This document shows, piece after piece, positions 42,288 through 51,259 of a stretch of DNA of 64,000 nt; the stretch's first letter is position 1, and the number at the start of each line of letters is the position of its first letter. Made by a program: the position numbers and the translations under genes. Source of the stretch: JAHECE01 sp963780675 (GTDB lineage Bacteria > Actinomycetota > Actinomycetes > Actinomycetales > JAHECE01). The stretch spans positions 241,037 through 305,036 of the forward strand of contig CAWACR010000008.1 of assembly GCA_963780675.1 (NCBI GenBank). Reading direction: 5' to 3'. The notes below the pieces were generated by a model that was not told where the DNA came from, made no database searches, and saw nothing but the letters and a program-made list of their open reading frames with translations.

Positions 42288-43319
42288 CTACGAGGCCCGG
42301 GCCAGGTCCAGCTCGGCGACGACGTCGTCCACCAGGTGAGTCACCGCATCGAAGCCGGCCACGGGACCGCCGGCCAGCATCCCGTCCGTCCCGAGGAGGA
42401 CGGCGGTGGGGGTCGCCGTGACGCGAAGCATGCGGGACGCCAGCCCGTCGGGATCGTGGAGGGCGAACGGCATCCAGTCCGGCCGGACGGTCGAGAGCTG
42501 AGCGAGTTCCTGCGTCACCACGAGCCGGATCTGCACCTCGGGCATCGACTCCTGCCAGCCCGGCACCTTCTCGGCCACCGGGACGCAGGATCCGCAGCCC
42601 GGATTGACGAACAGCAGCAGCTGCGCGCGACGCGCGGACATGTGGGTGATGTCATGGGAGGTCCCGTCGGCGTCGACCAGCCGCGCCAGCGGCGTCAAGG
42701 TCCGCACGTACTCCGCTTCCGCCGGACCCCCGTCGGCGGCCGGCGCGCTCGAACCGGTCGCCGGGACGGCGTCGACGGCGCTCGCGGCCTCGCGGGAGGG
42801 CGCCGGGCCGACGAGGGACGTGGTCAGGGCCGCGACGGCCACGGCCGCGAGCCACCACCACGTGGACGCCGGTGCGGTCGCGAGCGCCTGCGCCGGAGAG
42901 CCGACCTGGAGCACGTGCACCAGCGCCATGAGCGCAAGGAGCAGCAGGACGACGTTGCGGGCGACCGTGCGTGCCGTGATCACGGTCGGAGCCGTCGAAC
43001 CGAAGCAGTCACAGGTCGCGGGCTCGGGCCGCGCCGCTGCCCGAGCGATGAGGACCAGGTAGATCACGCAGAGCGCAACCCCCGCGCCCGCGGCGGCCAC
43101 TCCCAGCCACGCCTGCGCGACCACGAGGGCGACCGCGAGCAGGATCTCCGCCCACGGGTGGCTCCGTCGGAGCCATCGAGCGTTGACGCCGGCGGGAACG
43201 CCGAGGTCCTCCCAGCTGCGCCCCGTTGTCGCGTCGTCGTCCCTGATCTTGCCGATTCCGCTGAGAGCCAGGACAGCGGCGAGAGTCAGCGGAGCGACGA
43301 CGACAGCCTCAGGAATCAC
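42288..43319 (-). CDS. MauE/DoxX-like membrane domain fused to a thioredoxin-like domain
   Basis: 343 residues from the GTG at 43319 (MIPEAVVVAPLTLAAVL). The N-terminal half has four to five transmembrane helices of the MauE type with a CDCFG cysteine pair (ATCDCFGSTAPT). The C-terminal half is a thioredoxin-like domain with active site NPGCGSCVPV and cis-Pro region VTATPTAVLLG. Probably moves reducing equivalents or forms disulfides across the membrane. The longer frame upstream is low-complexity and has no start signal. Function inferred from domains. Confidence 0.8.
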   Translation of the reverse strand: MIPEAVVVAPLTLAAVLALSGIGKIRDDDATTGRSWEDLGVPAGVNARWLRRSHPWAEILLAVALVVAQAWLGVAAAGAGVALCVIYLVLIARAAARPEPATCDCFGSTAPTVITARTVARNVVLLLLALMALVHVLQVGSPAQALATAPASTWWWLAAVAVAALTTSLVGPAPSREAASAVDAVPATGSSAPAADGGPAEAEYVRTLTPLARLVDADGTSHDITHMSARRAQLLLFVNPGCGSCVPVAEKVPGWQESMPEVQIRLVVTQELAQLSTVRPDWMPFALHDPDGLASRMLRVTATPTAVLLGTDGMLAGGPVAGFDAVTHLVDDVVAELDLARAS

Positions 43320-43384
43320 GTTGGTCAGGGTACTGAGGCCGACCGGGACGCCGATACGGTCACCCCGCGCCGGGCCGGTCGCGC

Positions 43385-43627
43385 CTACCGGCCGCGGTAT
43401 CGCCGTCGGCCCAGGATGAATCCCACCGCCACGCCGAGCGCGGCCGCGATCGTCAGCGCGACCCACAAGGGCACGCTCTCGACGGAGATGAAGAGGAACG
43501 AGACCTCCGTGGTGTTCCGGTTGCTCAGGATGAAGGCGATGAGGACGCCGACGATCACGAGTCCGCCGATGGCGCGGCCATAGCCCTTGGAACGTTGAGG
43601 TGGGGTCTCGCCCGGAGTGCCTGTCAT
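43385..43627 (-). CDS. LapA-domain (DUF1049) small membrane protein
   Basis: 80 residues from an ATG preceded by GGGAGG. Two transmembrane helices (AIGGLVIVGVLIAFILSN; LWVALTIAAALGVAVGFILG) with the LapA pattern RNTTEVSFLFISVESVPLW between them and a basic end (RRRYRGR). Role in lipopolysaccharide assembly is known only for Gram-negative relatives; unknown here. Confidence 0.85.
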   Translation of the reverse strand: MTGTPGETPPQRSKGYGRAIGGLVIVGVLIAFILSNRNTTEVSFLFISVESVPLWVALTIAAALGVAVGFILGRRRYRGR

Positions 43628-43727
43628 GGTCGTTCCTCCCGTTGCATGGGTCGCGACCCCGGCCACGCTACCGGGCGGGCGGGCGGTCCGACGGTGCGGC
43701 CGCCGTCGGACCACCTACGCTCGCCTC

Positions 43728-44213
43728 GTGCCGATCCCCGAGTTCGTCGCCGCGCTGCGCGCCCGCGTGGGCACGACGCTCCTCTGGCTCCCCGGCGTCA
43801 CCGCCGTCACGTTCGATGCCGAGGAGCGCGTCCTGCTCGTGCGCCGTGCAGACAACGACCGGTGGGCCCTCGTGTCCGGCATCGTCGAGCCGGGCGAGGA
43901 GCCGGCCCGCGCCCTGGTGCGCGAAGTCGCCGAGGAGACGGGCGTCGTCGTCGACGTCGTCGCGCTCGCCTACGCGGACGTCACCCCCGAGGTCACCTAC
44001 CCCAACGGCGACCGCGCCCAGTACCTCGACCTCACGTTCCTCTGCCGTCATGCCGGAGGCACCGCGGTCGTCGCGGACGAGGAGTCGACCGACGTCGGCT
44101 GGTTCCCGCTCGACGCCCTCCCGGAGCCGATGACGGCGTCCTCGCGTGACCGCCTCGCCAACGCCCTCGCCTTCCGCGCGGACCCGACGTCGGGGGCGCG
44201 CTTCCACCGCTGA
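43728..44213 (+). CDS. Nudix hydrolase
   Basis: 161 residues from a GTG. Complete Nudix box GIVEPGEEPARALVREVAEETGV, followed by AYADVTPEVTYPNGDRAQYLDLTFLCRH. The sequence resembles the Nudix group with an N-terminal RxRVGTxLLWLPGV block, typical of actinobacterial ADP-ribose or nucleotide-diphosphate hydrolases. Substrate cannot be told from sequence. Divergent from lapA. Confidence 0.88.
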   Translation: MPIPEFVAALRARVGTTLLWLPGVTAVTFDAEERVLLVRRADNDRWALVSGIVEPGEEPARALVREVAEETGVVVDVVALAYADVTPEVTYPNGDRAQYLDLTFLCRHAGGTAVVADEESTDVGWFPLDALPEPMTASSRDRLANALAFRADPTSGARFHR

Positions 44214-44219
44214 GCGCTG

Positions 44220-44789
44220 TTACGCGTCCGGTGTCGGACCGGCTGCGAGGGAGCGCTGCGCGGCGCCGAGGATGACGCGCGCCACGCCGGCGAGGAGGAC
44301 GAGGTCCAGGATCATCTGGGCGCTGACGATCGACCGGGCGACCGGGGTCACCGCTGAGATGTCCCCGAAGCCCACCGTCGCAAGAACGGTGATCGTGAAG
44401 TAGAGCGAGGCCGTGTGGTCGAGGCTCTGGGTGAAGGACTCCGGGCGCGCCGTGGCGATCGCCAGATAGGTGGCGGCGAACAGCACGATGAAGAACGCGC
44501 CGAGAACCCCGAGGGCCTCGGTCGCCTGGAGCACAGGCAGGTTCGAGCGGAGGATCCGGAACGTCTGCCACGTCGCGATTCCGATGAAGGCCAGGACGCC
44601 GAGGGCGAGTTGGACGACGATGCCCTCGATGTCTCGATTCAGGGGGAGGGCGAAGTAGACGGAGAACGTCACGATCCACGTGAGGACGATCGAGACGCTG
44701 GTGCGCAGGACGGCGCGGCGACGCGTCGGCTTGTCGAGTTCGGTGAGGCGCTGGGCGCTCACTGTCGCGCCTCGTTCCCTGTGCGGCAT
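44220..44789 (-). CDS. Two-pore-type potassium channel with TVGFGD filter
   Basis: 189 residues from the ATG at 44789. Four hydrophobic segments (VLRTSVSIVLTWIVTFSVYFAL; VQLALGVLAFIGIATW; ALGVLGAFFIVLFAATYLAIA; SIVSAQMILDLVLLAGVARVIL), with pore loop SLYFTITVLATVGFGDISAV between the last two. The filter TVGFGD is a potassium-channel signature. No regulatory RCK domain. Ends just downstream of the nudix gene, convergent. Confidence 0.88.
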   Translation of the reverse strand: MPHRERGATVSAQRLTELDKPTRRRAVLRTSVSIVLTWIVTFSVYFALPLNRDIEGIVVQLALGVLAFIGIATWQTFRILRSNLPVLQATEALGVLGAFFIVLFAATYLAIATARPESFTQSLDHTASLYFTITVLATVGFGDISAVTPVARSIVSAQMILDLVLLAGVARVILGAAQRSLAAGPTPDA

Positions 44790-44899
44790 GTGGCGACCGT
44801 AGCGATTCGTGGGCCTCGGATCGATGAGGCCATGGCCACACGCCGAGAACCGACTTACCCTCGGACGTGACGGTTCTCGCGCGGGCGAGGGAGGCGACG

Positions 44900-45208
44900 A
44901 TGCCGAGTCTGATCGAACGAGCACGGCGACACCTGCCGATCCGGCGTCGGGCGACGCCGGATCCCTTCGCCACGCTCGAGCTGCAGATGCGGCTCGCGCG
45001 GCTCGGGCGTGAGCTCGACACCCTGGCGCACGAACGGGTGCCGCGGTTCGCCGTGGCCCACCACGCCGAGGCCGCGACCCGGGCTTACGAGATGACGCTC
45101 GCCGAGGCGTGCCGGCTCATGGGCCTCGCCGTACCGGACGAGGGAGACCGGCCGATGCGCCTGCTCGTCATGGAGGCGGACCTCGTCCGGGTCGGCTGGA
45201 CCTGGTGA
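44900..45208 (+). CDS. Hypothetical protein
   Basis: 102 residues starting MPSLIERARRHLPIRRRATP; GGGAGG lies 8 bases upstream. Basic N-terminus and helical centre (FATLELQMRLARLGRELDTLAHERVPRFAVAHHAEAATRAYEMTLAEACRLMGL). Cytoplasmic, no known domain. Confidence 0.6.
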   Translation: MPSLIERARRHLPIRRRATPDPFATLELQMRLARLGRELDTLAHERVPRFAVAHHAEAATRAYEMTLAEACRLMGLAVPDEGDRPMRLLVMEADLVRVGWTW

Positions 45209-45230
45209 CCGGACGACCGGGTGACACGAC

Positions 45231-45265
45231 GCGGGGCGCCGGTCCAAGGTGGACCGGCGCCCCGC
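45231..45265. terminator. Perfect 15-bp hairpin terminator
   Basis: GCGGGGCGCCGGTCC pairs with GGACCGGCGCCCCGC around AAGGT, between convergent genes. Confidence 0.85.
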
Positions 45266-45285
45266 GTGCTGCTCGGGTGGCGCGA

Positions 45286-45732
45286 CTACTCGGTGATGTC
45301 GCGGCCGTGGACCGTGAGCGCCCAGATGATGAACAGGTCGAGGACGATGACCGAGAGCGCCCAGATCGGCGCCTGCGGGATGAACATGAAGTTGGCGACG
45401 GCGCTGACGATGGCCAGGATCACGCCGATGGTCCGAGCCCACACGGCGCCGGCGAAGAGGCCGAAGCCGGCGACGGCGATGCCGAGGCCCAGGAGGACGT
45501 GGATCCAGCCCCAGAGGGTGATGTCGAACTTGAAGATGTACTCCTGGCCCACGACGTAGAACTCGTCGTTGATGAGTGCGACCAGTCCGGTCATGATCGA
45601 GTAGAAGCCGGCGATCATCATCACGATCGCGGTGAAGACGGTCAGGCCGACTGCCGCCCCGCTGTGCTGGACAGGGGCCGGGGCGGGCGCAGAAGCGGGC
45701 TTGCGCTGGGGGGTGTTCTTGGGTGCGGCCAT
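45286..45732 (-). CDS. DUF7144-like four-helix membrane protein
   Basis: 148 residues starting MAAPKNTPQRKPASAP. Four transmembrane helices (AAVGLTVFTAIVMMIAGFYSIM; WGWIHVLLGLGIAVAGFGLF; RTIGVILAIVSAVANFMFIP; WALSVIVLDLFIIWALTVHG) and the family's FDITLWGWIHVLLGLG core. Common in actinobacteria, function unknown. Confidence 0.85.
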   Translation of the reverse strand: MAAPKNTPQRKPASAPAPAPVQHSGAAVGLTVFTAIVMMIAGFYSIMTGLVALINDEFYVVGQEYIFKFDITLWGWIHVLLGLGIAVAGFGLFAGAVWARTIGVILAIVSAVANFMFIPQAPIWALSVIVLDLFIIWALTVHGRDITE

Positions 45733-45877
45733 GATGGCCTCCTTCGTTCGGTCAAGGTCGAGGCGCGGGTTCGCCGGCAATACGCGAGGCGCGGTCTCCC
45801 GAGCCCATTGCACAGATGATCCCAGCCGCGGGCCCCGGTCCCCTGGGACCGCCGCGCCGTCGTCGGCAGCCGACGGG

Positions 45878-45963
45878 GCCCTCGCCGCCGTTGCGCGGGC
45901 CCTCGCCGCCGTTGCGCGGGCCCTCGCCGCCGTGCGCGGGCCCTCGCCGCCGTGGCGCGGGCG
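45878..45963. repeat. Four tandem copies of a 19-21 bp unit
   Basis: CCCTCGCCGCCGTTGCGCGGG repeated about four times, the last two shortened. It lies in the leader between the divergent 45286 and 46024 genes. Confidence 0.75.
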
Positions 45964-46023
45964 TGGCAGGGTGGACGTCGTCCCGCGGCCGGGTCGGCCG
46001 CGGCCGGAACCCCAGGAGAACCC

Positions 46024-46557
46024 ATGGCGCTCGACACTTTCGCGGTCCTCGCCGCGCAGTACGACGACCTCGCCGATGCCGAGGCGGACTACGAGTACGT
46101 CAAGAGCCTCTACTACCAGCTCGGCCTGATCGACACCTTCGATGCCGCCGTGATCGAGCGAGACGAGAAGGGCAAGGTCAGCATCGTCCACAAGCACGAG
46201 CAGCCCACCCGGCAGGGCGCCTGGGGCGGCCTCGCCCTCGGGCTGGCCACGGGCGCCGTCGTCGCCCTCTTTCCGGCGGTCGCGCTCGGGTCGGGGCTCG
46301 TGTGGGGCGGTGCGCTCGGCTCGAGCGTGGGTGCGCTCGCCGGGCACGCGGTCGCCGGGATGAGCCGGAAGGACCTCAAGAAGCTCGGCGAGCTGCTCGA
46401 CGACGGGACGGCGGGCCTGGTGGTGGTCGCCGCGCTGGACCTGGAGTCCCGAGTGGCCGACGCGATCGTCCGAGCGTCGAAGGTGGAGAAGCGGCGCGTG
46501 ACGATCGACCCCGACGCCCTCGGGGGCGAGCTGGGGGCGGCGCCGGCGCCGGCCTGA
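46024..46557 (+). CDS. DUF1269-like membrane-associated protein
   Basis: 177 residues. The N-terminal alpha/beta part (MALDTFAVLAAQYDDLADAEADYEYVKSLYYQLGLIDTFDAAVIERDEKGKVSIVHKHE) is followed by Gly-rich hydrophobic hairpin segments (AWGGLALGLATGAVVALFPAVALGSGLVWGGALGSSVGALAGHAVAGM) and a second soluble half. Related to the DUF1269 group. Function not known. Confidence 0.75.
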   Translation: MALDTFAVLAAQYDDLADAEADYEYVKSLYYQLGLIDTFDAAVIERDEKGKVSIVHKHEQPTRQGAWGGLALGLATGAVVALFPAVALGSGLVWGGALGSSVGALAGHAVAGMSRKDLKKLGELLDDGTAGLVVVAALDLESRVADAIVRASKVEKRRVTIDPDALGGELGAAPAPA

Positions 46558-46577
46558 GTCGCCTGGAGGTGATCAGC

Positions 46578-46624
46578 TCTGCGAAGCGGGGCGTCGGGGC
46601 GGTGCGCACGCCCCGTTTCGCAGA
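46578..46624. terminator. Bidirectional hairpin terminator
   Basis: TCTGCGAAGCGGGGCG pairs with CGCCCCGTTTCGCAGA (one G:T) between convergent genes. Confidence 0.75.
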
Positions 46625-46643
46625 ACTCGACGCGTCGGACCGA

Positions 46644-47483
46644 TCAGCCGGCCTGCGGGTCGGACGGAACCACGTTCGCCGCCAGCCAGCGCTGGACGTC
46701 GTCGAGGTTGACGTCCGGCGCGGAGACCAGCGCGCGGAGTCCGGCGAGCGTCGTGGCCTCGTCGGACGGTGCTGACGCCGTGGTCGCCTGCGCGGGCGCC
46801 GGTTCGGGAGCAGGCTCGCCGTCGTCCGCCTTCTTGCTCGGGGCCAGGAAGAGGTTGGCCAGGTAGCCGGTGAACGTGCCGAAGATGCCGACGCCGATGA
46901 CGATGATCATCGAGCCGACGATGCGGCCCCTGCTCGTGACCGGGAACTGGTCCCCGTAGCCGACGGTCGAGATCGTGACGATGACGTACCAGAGGGCATC
47001 CGACGCCGTCGTGATGTTCGCCCCGGGGGCGTATTGCTCCAGGTAGAGGATGTAGAGGCTGCCGAACTGCAGCACGAGGATGCCCATGAGCAGGAGCGTG
47101 AGCAGGGCGCTCCCGGCGCGGTCGCGGATCAGCGTGCGTGCCACCGTGCGGCCGCCGACGTCGCGCAGCAGCCGGAAGACGCGAACGAGGCGGAATGCCC
47201 GCAGGAACTTGAGCTGGGCGAACGGAAGGCTTGCGAGCAGGTCTGCCCACCCGAAGTGCCGGAAGAAGTAGTCGTTCCGCGACGGCGCCGTCGTCAGGCG
47301 AAGGACGAAGTCGATGATGAAGACGGCGCTGAAGATCGCGTTCATCACGTTGAGCACGTTCTGGAGGTCGGGGTTGTCGCGCACGACGTACATGAGCACG
47401 AGGTTGAGGATCGAAAGCAGCGACAGGATGCCGACGAAGATCTCGTAACCGGTGTTCTTCAGCTCGCTGGGCGGCTTGGTCAT
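46644..47483 (-). CDS. Voltage-gated-type cation (potassium) channel
   Basis: 279 residues from an ATG. Six transmembrane helices; S4-like charged segment LRAFRLVRVFRLLRDVG, pore helix and filter ALWYVIVTISTVGYGDQFPV. The C-terminal Ala/Pro-rich tail ends in a helical piece (VNLDDVQRWLAANVV). Kv-type signature TVGYGD indicates potassium selectivity. Second potassium-channel gene within 3 kb (other at 44220). Confidence 0.9.
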   Translation of the reverse strand: MTKPPSELKNTGYEIFVGILSLLSILNLVLMYVVRDNPDLQNVLNVMNAIFSAVFIIDFVLRLTTAPSRNDYFFRHFGWADLLASLPFAQLKFLRAFRLVRVFRLLRDVGGRTVARTLIRDRAGSALLTLLLMGILVLQFGSLYILYLEQYAPGANITTASDALWYVIVTISTVGYGDQFPVTSRGRIVGSMIIVIGVGIFGTFTGYLANLFLAPSKKADDGEPAPEPAPAQATTASAPSDEATTLAGLRALVSAPDVNLDDVQRWLAANVVPSDPQAG

Positions 47484-47648
47484 GCGCCGGAGTCTGTCAC
47501 TTCCGGATGGGGACCCGACGGCGGCGCCCGGGCTCGGTTGCCGGACCCGTCCGGCCGCCTTTGGTCGCCGGACGGGCCGTCGTCTTCCTGACGCGGCGCG
47601 CCCGGTGTGGGATTCTCGCGCCAGGGATGCGGACGGGCGGTGGTGGCG

Positions 47649-48416
47649 ATGGAGCGGACCGGGACGCTGATCCTCGTGCGGCACGGCGAGAGCACCGCAA
47701 ACGCGGCGGGGGATTTCACCGGACTGCGGGACGTCGAGCTCAGCGAGCGTGGGGTCGAGCAGTCGCACGGGGCGGCAGAACTGCTGGCGACGGCGGGCCT
47801 GCGCCCCGACGCGGTCTTCACCTCGCGCATGCGCCGGGCGCGCCGCACGGCCGAGGTCATCCTCGCGGACCTCGCGGACGTCGCTGCCCCGGTGATCGCC
47901 ACGTGGCGGCTCAACGAGCGCGACTACGGGCTCTTGATGGGGATGCCCAAGACCGAGGCGCGGGAACGGTTCGGCGCGGATCTCTTCCACGCCTGGCGGC
48001 GCACGCTCCACGGCACGCCGCCGCCCATGCCGGAGGAGCGGCGCGGCGATCTCGGGCTCGTGCCGCTGGACGTCGACGCGGAGGACCCCCAGCCTGCGGG
48101 CGCCCTCGGGGCGGGGGAATCACTGTTCGACGTCGTCCAGCGCGTGCGCCCGCTCTGGGAGGGCGCGATCCTCGAGCACCTCCGCGCCGGCGAGACGGTG
48201 CTCGTCGTCGCGCACGGGAACTCGCTGCGCGCGCTGAGCTCCGTGGTGGAGGACCTCACCGACACCGAGCTCGAGGAGCTCAACCTCCCCACCGCCCAGC
48301 CGATCGTGTACGACGTCGCGCCCGACGGCGCTGTCTCCCCTCGCGGGGGTCGCTACCTCGACCCGGACACGGCGGTGCTCCAGGCGATCCGGATCATGTT
48401 CGAGGGCGGCACCTGA
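47649..48416 (+). CDS. Phosphoglycerate mutase family (histidine phosphatase superfamily), BPG-dependent type
   Basis: 255 residues. LVRHGESTAN holds the catalytic His; FTGLRDVELSERG and RRARRTAEV are the phosphate-binding segments, and HGNSLRAL the second His region. It follows the BPG-dependent mutase layout (NERDYGLLMGMPKTEARERFG), but RDYG replaces the usual RHYG and an insertion precedes PPMP. So a true glycolytic role is likely but not certain. I start at the ATG; GTG codons a few bases earlier are alternatives. Confidence 0.85.
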   Translation: MERTGTLILVRHGESTANAAGDFTGLRDVELSERGVEQSHGAAELLATAGLRPDAVFTSRMRRARRTAEVILADLADVAAPVIATWRLNERDYGLLMGMPKTEARERFGADLFHAWRRTLHGTPPPMPEERRGDLGLVPLDVDAEDPQPAGALGAGESLFDVVQRVRPLWEGAILEHLRAGETVLVVAHGNSLRALSSVVEDLTDTELEELNLPTAQPIVYDVAPDGAVSPRGGRYLDPDTAVLQAIRIMFEGGT

Positions 48417-48453
48417 GCCTCCCCGTCGGTGGCGCCGCTCACCCGCCCCGGTT

Positions 48454-48474
48454 TCTCGCTGAGGTCAGCGGAGA
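48454..48474. terminator. Short hairpin between mutase and TraR/DksA genes
   Basis: TCTCGCTGA and TCAGCGGAGA pair with a bulge, between convergent genes. Weak evidence. Confidence 0.4.
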
Positions 48475-48505
48475 GGGGGACCGGACGGGGTGGGATCCCG
48501 GGGGA

Positions 48506-48877
48506 TCAGCGGTGCTTCGTGGCGCACCGGATGCAGAGGCGCGCGATGGGACGGGCCCCGAGCCGCTCGGGTGCGATGGGCTGGCCGCAGCTCTCGCAGA
48601 TCCCGTAGGTGCCGGCGTCGAGGCGGCTGAGGGCGGCCCTGACCTCGCCGACGTGATCGTGCGCCGTCTCGAGCAGCACCATGGCCTGCGACCGCTCGAA
48701 GGCCATGGCCGAGGCGTCCTCGTCGTGCTCGTCATCGCTGGCGCTCTCCCGCGCCGCCGCGGCGAAGTCGTCGAGCACGTGTTCCAGCCCGGCGATGCGG
48801 GCGTTCGTCTGGCTCAGGTCGTCGTCCAGCGCCGCCCTGATCCGGGTGAGGAACGCGATGTCGGTGGTGGCTGCCAC
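48506..48877 (-). CDS. TraR/DksA-type zinc-finger protein
   Basis: 123 residues. Long N-terminal coiled coil (about 1-85, ALDDDLSQTNARIAGLEHVLDDFAAAARES), then a four-cysteine zinc finger CESCGQPIAPERLGARPIARLCIRC. The family binds the RNA polymerase secondary channel; actinobacterial members often modulate stress transcription. Partner and effect unknown here. Confidence 0.88.
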   Translation of the reverse strand: MAATTDIAFLTRIRAALDDDLSQTNARIAGLEHVLDDFAAAARESASDDEHDEDASAMAFERSQAMVLLETAHDHVGEVRAALSRLDAGTYGICESCGQPIAPERLGARPIARLCIRCATKHR

Positions 48878-48949
48878 AGTCGGGAAGGTACCCCCTGGGG
48901 GATCGCTTGGTCGGCGATTGGGGGCGCGTCGTGGGAGCGCCTTCCCATG

Positions 48950-50143
48950 TCAGTCAGGATTCTGCGACCGGAGGTAATGGCCGAAATGAGGCACGGTAAA
49001 GGCGATGAGGCCGCGCTCGGCGCTGTAGACCAAGCCCTTCTTGAGGAGGGCGTCGCGCGCCGGGGACAAGGACTGCGGCTTGCGTCCCAGGTGGTCCGCG
49101 ACGGCGGCGGTGGGCACCGCGCCGTCCTTGTGGGTGGAGCCAAGGTCCGCCATCGCTCGCATGTACTCGCGCTCCGCCGGCGTGGCCCGCTCGTAGCGCG
49201 AGCCGAAGAACCCGACGGCGAGCTCCGCCTCGGCCTGGGGCGCCGCCACGGCCACGTCGTCGGCGGTGATGGGCGACGACGGCGCGACGTCCCAGGCCGT
49301 CTTGCCGTACGCCTGGATGAAGTAGGGGTAGCCGTCGGTCGCCTCGTAGAGGGCATCCAGCGCCTCGGGTGTGAAGTCGGCGCTCTCGTCCAGCGCAGGG
49401 CTGCGCAGCGCGCGATCGGCCTCGTCGCGGTCGAGGCGGTCGATGCGCACGTACCGGAACAGGCGCTCGCTGTAGGACTTGGACGCCGAGAGCACGGCGG
49501 GAACGTGCGGCAGCCCGGCGCCCGCCACCACCAGAGGCAGGCCTTGCTGGCTGAGCTCGTGGCACGCGGCGCAGAGCGCGGAGACGTCGGCGGGCAGCAG
49601 GTCCTGCATCTCGTCGATGCAGATCACGATCCCTCGGCCGGCGCCGGCCGCAAGACCCGCGACGTCCGTGAAGAGCTCGACGAGGTCGATCTCGATGTCT
49701 CCCGAGTCGGCTCGGCCGGTGGCTGCGGGAACGTCGATGCCGGGCTGCCACCGGTCACGCAAGGGCGCGTTCTTCTCGGTGGCCCGCAGGGCGAAGGCCT
49801 TGACGACGCCGAGCACCTCGTCAGCCTCGTCGCGGTTGCGGCTCGCGAGCTCACGCACGGCCTGGTGCACCGCCGCCGCCATGGGCCGGCGCAGCGGAGC
49901 GTCGGGCCGCGCTTCGAGCTTGCCTGTTCCCCACCCACGACGTACGGCGGAGGATCGGAGGGTGTTGAGGAGAACGGTCTTGCCCACCCCGCGAAGGCCG
50001 GTGAGCACGACCGACCGCTCGGGGCGCCCCCGGGCGACGCGCTCGAGAAGGACGTCGAAGGCGGCCAGCTCCGGGTCGCGACCGGCCAGCTCCGGGGGTC
50101 GTTGGCCGGCTCCGGGCGCGTAGGGGTTTGCGACGGGATCCAC
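48950..50143 (-). CDS. AAA ATPase of the ORC1/Cdc6-like type
   Basis: 397 residues. Walker A GLRGVGKT at about 49-56, Walker B GIVICIDEMQDLLP, sensor-like RYVRIDRLDRDEA, and a C-terminal winged-helix region (REYMRAMADLGSTHKDGAVPTAAVADHLGRKPQSLSPARDALLKKGLV). Similar ATPases occur in actinobacteria as solitary genes of unknown role; the fold suggests DNA binding or signalling. Divergent from the nrd operon. Confidence 0.85.
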   Translation of the reverse strand: MDPVANPYAPGAGQRPPELAGRDPELAAFDVLLERVARGRPERSVVLTGLRGVGKTVLLNTLRSSAVRRGWGTGKLEARPDAPLRRPMAAAVHQAVRELASRNRDEADEVLGVVKAFALRATEKNAPLRDRWQPGIDVPAATGRADSGDIEIDLVELFTDVAGLAAGAGRGIVICIDEMQDLLPADVSALCAACHELSQQGLPLVVAGAGLPHVPAVLSASKSYSERLFRYVRIDRLDRDEADRALRSPALDESADFTPEALDALYEATDGYPYFIQAYGKTAWDVAPSSPITADDVAVAAPQAEAELAVGFFGSRYERATPAEREYMRAMADLGSTHKDGAVPTAAVADHLGRKPQSLSPARDALLKKGLVYSAERGLIAFTVPHFGHYLRSQNPD

Positions 50144-50553
50144 GATGGGACTGTATCGAGGCGTCTAGCGCGAGGCGTAGAGGCGCGCAGAGACGGTGAG
50201 TGTTCAGTGGGTGAGGGCGCTCGACGTACGGGTCGGGGCCTGGACGACGCGGACCGCTTGCGTCGACTACATGCATCTAGATCAAATTCTAGACGCGCGT
50301 ATACGACGACATCGGCTCCGGTCCGCCGCGCGAGTCGATCCGCCAGGTCGGTCGGGAGGTCCAGCGCGACTCGCAGGACGCGACACGCCGAAACACAACC
50401 TGTAGGGGTACCGCTTCGGTCTGACCCCTAGGTATAGTGTCTGAGTCGCGGGAGAGTTCTGGGAGCCCGCAAACCACACGGACGTAGTTCCACCGAGGGA
50501 AGTCCCAGCGGGTCGCAGACCCGGACGCTCCCGGAAGGCGAAGGAGACCTCGC
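50144..50553. promoter_or_regulatory. Long leader upstream of nrdHIEF
   Basis: 410 bp with no gene. It includes an AT-rich dip (about 50275-50300, CTAGATCAAATTCTAGACG) and an inverted repeat GTAGGGGT/ACCCCTAG (about 50402-50430). Directly after it comes TATAGTGT (50433-50440), which could be a -10 box or half of an NrdR box (consensus ACACNATATAGTGT-like). A second NrdR half-site is not clear. Confidence 0.45.
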
Positions 50554-50802
50554 ATGACCATCACCGTCTTCAGCAAGCCGGCCTGCGTGCAGTGCGACGC
50601 AACGTACCGGTCGCTCGACAAGCTGGGCCTGGACTACACGATCGTCGACATCACGATGGACGCCGACGCCCTCGCCTCGGTAAAGGCCCTCGGCTACCAG
50701 CAGGCGCCGGTCGTCTTCGCCGGCGGCGACCACTGGTCGGGCTTCCGTCCCGACAAGATCCGCTCGCTCGTCGCGAAGCCCCTCGCCGCTGCGGTGGCCT
50801 GA
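50554..50802 (+). CDS. nrdH: NrdH glutaredoxin-like electron donor of class Ib ribonucleotide reductase
   Basis: 82 residues with the CxxC active site C11/C14 (SKPACVQCDATYRSLDKLG) and the NrdH-specific WSGFRPDKI end that lets it use thioredoxin reductase. Reduces NrdE after each turnover. Preceded by GAAGGAGACC. First gene of nrdHIEF. Confidence 0.96.
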   Translation: MTITVFSKPACVQCDATYRSLDKLGLDYTIVDITMDADALASVKALGYQQAPVVFAGGDHWSGFRPDKIRSLVAKPLAAAVA

Positions 50803-50842
50803 CCCTCGGGTCGGCCCCGTCTCACGACCGGGAGGAGATGCC

Positions 50843-51259
50843 GTGGCCGACGTCGTCTACTTCTCCTCTGCGTCGGAGAACACCCACAGGTTCGTCCAGC
50901 GGCTGGGTCTGCCCGCCCACCGCATCCCCCTGAAGCCGACCGATCCGTTCCTGCGGGTCGAGGAGCCGTACGTCCTGATCGTGCCGACGTACGGCGGGGG
51001 AAACGAGGGCGGGGCGGTTCCGCGGCAGGTCATCAAGTTCCTCAACGATCCGCAGAACCGCTCGTTCATCCGGGGCGTCATCGCCGCGGGCAACACCAAC
51101 TTCGGCTCCGCGTACTGCATCGCGGGCGACATCATCTCGGCGAAGTGCAAGGTCCCCCACCTGTACGACTTCGAGCTACTCGGAACGACTGAGGACGTCG
51201 AGCGCGTCCGCGACGGATTGGGACGGTTTTGGCTGCAACTCTCGCAGATCCCGGCGTAG
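50843..51259 (+). CDS. nrdI: NrdI flavodoxin-like protein
   Basis: 138 residues from a GTG with GGGAGGAG upstream. Flavodoxin fold: VVYFSSASENTHRFVQRL (FMN phosphate loop), VPTYGGG, and GVIAAGNTNFGSAYC. It supplies superoxide or peroxide to activate the di-manganese/tyrosyl cofactor of NrdF. Its 3' end overlaps the nrdE start by 31 bp. Confidence 0.95.
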   Translation: MADVVYFSSASENTHRFVQRLGLPAHRIPLKPTDPFLRVEEPYVLIVPTYGGGNEGGAVPRQVIKFLNDPQNRSFIRGVIAAGNTNFGSAYCIAGDIISAKCKVPHLYDFELLGTTEDVERVRDGLGRFWLQLSQIPA

